Shown: one piece after another, positions 4,857 to 6,823 of the stretch | Layout of the letters: every line of letters begins with the position of its first letter | How positions within the stretch are numbered: the first letter of the stretch is position 1 | NCBI GenBank assembly: GCA_002869605.1 | Contig: PKUI01000049.1 | Coordinates: 1 to 6,823 of the forward strand | Source: Desulfuromonas sp. | GTDB lineage: Bacteria; Desulfobacterota; Desulfuromonadia; Desulfuromonadales; SZUA-401 | Length of the DNA stretch: 6,823 nt | Direction of reading: 5' to 3' | The notes under the pieces: generated by a model | Seen by the model: the letters and a program-made list of their open reading frames with translations, nothing else | Told to the model about the DNA's origin: nothing | Database searches by the model: none | Program-made: the position numbers and the translations under genes

Positions 4857-4862
4857 CTAATC

Positions 4863-5534
4863 TTGACACGAAAACCGGAAAAACTGCCAACGGCCAGCAC
4901 CAAGGACCGGATCCTCGATGCCGCCGAAACCCTGTTCGCCAATGAAGGTTTTCATTGCACCTCGTTGCGCACCCTGACCAAGAAAGCTGACGTCAATCTT
5001 GCCGCGGTCAACTATCACTTCGGCTCCAAGGAAGCTCTGGTCGAAGCGATGATGGAGCGCCGCCTGCAGGCTCTCAATCCACAGCGCGAAGCACTGCTCG
5101 ACAAAGTTCTGGAACGGGCCCTTAACGAGGAGCGTCCGCCCCGCAGCGAAGATATCCTGCGCGCGTTCATCGAACCGACGATCAACTTCAGCGAGTCGGG
5201 CAAGGGACCACGCCATTTCATCGCCTTTATCGGTCGCATCCTCATGGACCCGGATGACAGTCTGCGCAACATGTTCCTGAAACGTATTCGCCCCCTGTTC
5301 GTCAGTTTCTACAAGGCGATGTGTGAGGCATTGCCCGAGGTTCCGCCGCAAACGGTGTTCATGCGCCTGCAGATGACCCTCGGGCTGATCAGTCACGTGA
5401 TGTGCAGTATCGAACGTTACACCGGAACCAGCCGCGAGTTCCCCCTCCCCCCTGGCATCCCCCCGATAGAGAACGCCCAAGAGCTCTGTGAAGTCATTCT
5501 CGAGTTCGTGCTTCCCGGCCTGGAGAAATCATGA
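4863..5534 (+). CDS. TetR/AcrR-family transcriptional repressor of efflux operon
   Basis: A 223-residue regulator from a TTG start, a usual length for the family. The TetR HTH spans about 13-60: TKDRILDAAETLFANEGF, then the recognition region LAAVNYHFGSKEALVEAM (47-64) with the classic YHFGSKE. The C-terminal ligand-binding and dimerisation part (about 75-220) is helical; it includes FIAFIGRILMDP (119-130) and a proline-rich stretch PLPPGIPPIE (194-203). The ligand cannot be predicted. The gene overlaps by 4 bp (ATGA) the NodT-family efflux gene, so repressor and pump are co-transcribed and the repressor most likely controls them through the palindrome at 4725-4750, with relief by a pump substrate. 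The arrangement recalls CecR/YbiH-type and TtgR/AcrR-type operons, but the exact subfamily is not assigned. Confidence 0.92.
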   Translation: MTRKPEKLPTASTKDRILDAAETLFANEGFHCTSLRTLTKKADVNLAAVNYHFGSKEALVEAMMERRLQALNPQREALLDKVLERALNEERPPRSEDILRAFIEPTINFSESGKGPRHFIAFIGRILMDPDDSLRNMFLKRIRPLFVSFYKAMCEALPEVPPQTVFMRLQMTLGLISHVMCSIERYTGTSREFPLPPGIPPIENAQELCEVILEFVLPGLEKS

Positions 5535-6823
5535 AGAGATTCAATCTGGCGGCGTTGGCCGCACTTGCAATCCTGCTCGGAGGCTGTGCCTTTACCGCGC
5601 CGCGCGATGTGCCCCCTCCAGCCGAGCTGCCCCAGAACTTTCACAATGCCGACAACCAGCGAGTTCAGGCCCCCGAACCCTGGTGGCAGGCATTCGACGA
5701 CCCGCAACTCGACGCCCTGATCGAAGAAGCGCTGCAGCACAACTTCGAGCTCAAGCAGGCCGTCGCACGTCTGCAGCAGGCCGAGGCGCTGCTGAAAAGC
5801 GCCAACGCCTCCCGCCTCCCTATCTTGACCGCCGAAGGGAGCGCCACCTCAGGGCTCCAGCAGACTGTCTCCGGAGAGAGCGAAGGCGAAACCCGCAGTG
5901 TCTCTTTGGCGGCCGCCTTCGAACTCGATCTGTGGGGTAAGCTGACCGCCCGCAGCCGCGGGGCACGCCTCGACCAGCAGGCGAGCCGTGAAGAATTCAA
6001 AGCGTTGCTTCTCGGGCTTACGGCACGGATCGCGGATGCCTACTACCTGGTCGTCGAACAGCGCACTCAGCTGCAGCTCGCCGAACAGAATATTCTCGCC
6101 TACCAGGATTCCCTGCAGATGGTCGAACGCCGCTACCGCCAAGGCCTGGTTCCGGCTGTCGATCTCTACCAGGCTCGTCAGACCCTGGCCAGTGCGCGCG
6201 CCAGCCATGCCGCTGTCTCGAGCAGCCTGACCAGCGCAGAAAACGCACTCGCGGTGCTGATCGGCCGTTATCCAGGCAGCGAGCTCACTGGCGCACTGGC
6301 AGAGCTCCCACCACCCCCCGAGGCTTTCCCGGCGGGGCTGCCGAGCGAGATTCTCACCCGACGCCCCGATTTGCGCGCCGCCTTGCTGAAGGTTCAGGCC
6401 CATGACTCGCGCCGCGCCGCGGCGATCGCCGACCGTTTCCCAAGCATTAACCTGCTCGGCAGTTACGGCAGCAGCCGCTCCACCTACACGCTGCCGACCA
6501 TTGAGGGGGAGTTCTGGAACCTGGTTGCGGGGCTCACCCTGCCGCTGATCGACGGCGGCCGCCGTCGTGCCGAAGTGAACCGCCAGGAAGCCCTGGTCGA
6601 CGAAAGTCTTGCCCGTTACCGCCAAGCCGTATTAACCGCGTTCCAGGAAGTCAACAACGCACTGGCGCGCAACCACAATGACGAGCTGCGCATCGTGCAC
6701 CTGGAGGCGGCCGAGACATCAGCCGCCGCCTCGTTGCGCCTCGCCATGGAACGCTACCGCTACGGGCTCAACGAGTACCTGCAGGTGATCACCGCGCAGG
6801 TCTTCCACGTCCAGATTCAACAA
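5531..6823 (+). CDS. NodT-family outer-membrane efflux lipoprotein (3' truncated by window)
   Basis: 431 residues are present and the frame is open to the window edge; family members are usually about 460-490 residues, so only the C-terminus is missing. The N-terminus is a lipoprotein signal (MKRF, a hydrophobic core, lipobox L16-G17-G18-C19), so mature Cys19 would be lipidated and the protein anchored in the outer membrane. Then follow the NodT signature WWQAFDDPQLDALIEEAL (51-68), ELDLWGKL (131-138), RRPDLRAA (277-284) and the coiled-coil repeats of two OEP domains (about 60-245 and 270-431). Such proteins form TolC-like trimeric channels with periplasmic adaptors and RND, ABC or MFS pumps. 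Translation is coupled to the repressor gene by an ATGA overlap, with GGAG 5 nt upstream of the ATG. Adaptor and pump genes are expected to the right of the window. Confidence 0.95.
   Translation, partial: MKRFNLAALAALAILLGGCAFTAPRDVPPPAELPQNFHNADNQRVQAPEPWWQAFDDPQLDALIEEALQHNFELKQAVARLQQAEALLKSANASRLPILTAEGSATSGLQQTVSGESEGETRSVSLAAAFELDLWGKLTARSRGARLDQQASREEFKALLLGLTARIADAYYLVVEQRTQLQLAEQNILAYQDSLQMVERRYRQGLVPAVDLYQARQTLASARASHAAVSSSLTSAENALAVLIGRYPGSELTGALAELPPPPEAFPAGLPSEILTRRPDLRAALLKVQAHDSRRAAAIADRFPSINLLGSYGSSRSTYTLPTIEGEFWNLVAGLTLPLIDGGRRRAEVNRQEALVDESLARYRQAVLTAFQEVNNALARNHNDELRIVHLEAAETSAAASLRLAMERYRYGLNEYLQVITAQVFHVQIQQ

Noticed and set aside
4779..4862. ATG 4779 as the start of the TetR repressor
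   Set aside because: No ribosome binding site precedes it and the 28 extra residues do not look like a TetR N-terminus; TTG 4863 has GGGAG 6 nt upstream.
5488..5940. Plus-strand frame of 150 codons overlapping the efflux lipoprotein gene
   Set aside because: It is a shadow frame, rich in Arg/Ala/Pro. The overlapping frame from 5531 encodes an unmistakable NodT-family lipoprotein.

Overview
The window looks like chromosomal DNA of a moderately GC-rich Gram-negative bacterium. A Desulfuromonas/Geobacter-type member of the Desulfuromonadales is my best guess. The reasons are a near-consensus sigma-54 promoter, a NodT-type outer-membrane lipoprotein, a MinD-like ATPase next to a RodZ-type helix-turn-helix protein, and several well-supported TTG/GTG starts. 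This assignment is inference; no marker gene in the window settles it.

Layout. Positions 20-96 are an initiator tRNA-fMet with an intrinsic terminator at 106-136. An AT-rich spacer (137-388) holds a very good sigma-54 promoter (about 323-338). It drives a small orphan gene (389-793) whose product resembles a PD-(D/E)XK-fold protein. Next comes a 416-residue MgtC/SapB + DUF4010 membrane protein (872-2122), preceded by a 20-bp near-palindrome at 821-840. Between this gene and the next, convergent one lies a 461-bp gap with no credible gene. The gap holds a roughly 300-bp repeat-like element with imperfect terminal inverted repeats, each folding into a perfect 12-13 bp hairpin. A terminator for the minus-strand genes follows at 2527-2554.

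The minus-strand cluster (4603 down to 2584) encodes three proteins: a MinD/ParA-like P-loop ATPase, a protein joining a degenerate J-like domain to a RodZ-type HTH with no membrane anchor, and a cysteine-rich protein I do not recognise. The first two genes overlap by 23 bp. A recognisable sigma-70 promoter precedes the ATPase gene and a terminator follows the cysteine-rich gene, so the cluster reads as one operon, possibly for spatial organisation or positioning.

Divergently, on the plus strand, lies a TetR-family repressor gene (TTG start at 4863). Its promoter has a 26-bp palindrome filling the -35/-10 spacer, a textbook autorepression layout. The repressor gene overlaps by 4 bp (ATGA) a NodT-family outer-membrane efflux lipoprotein gene that runs off the right edge. 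This is the beginning of a self-regulated efflux operon; periplasmic adaptor and inner-membrane pump genes are expected just outside the window.

The least explained parts are the hairpin-ended element at about 2183-2482, the ATPase + J-like/HTH + Cys-rich operon, and the sigma-54-controlled small nuclease-fold-like gene.
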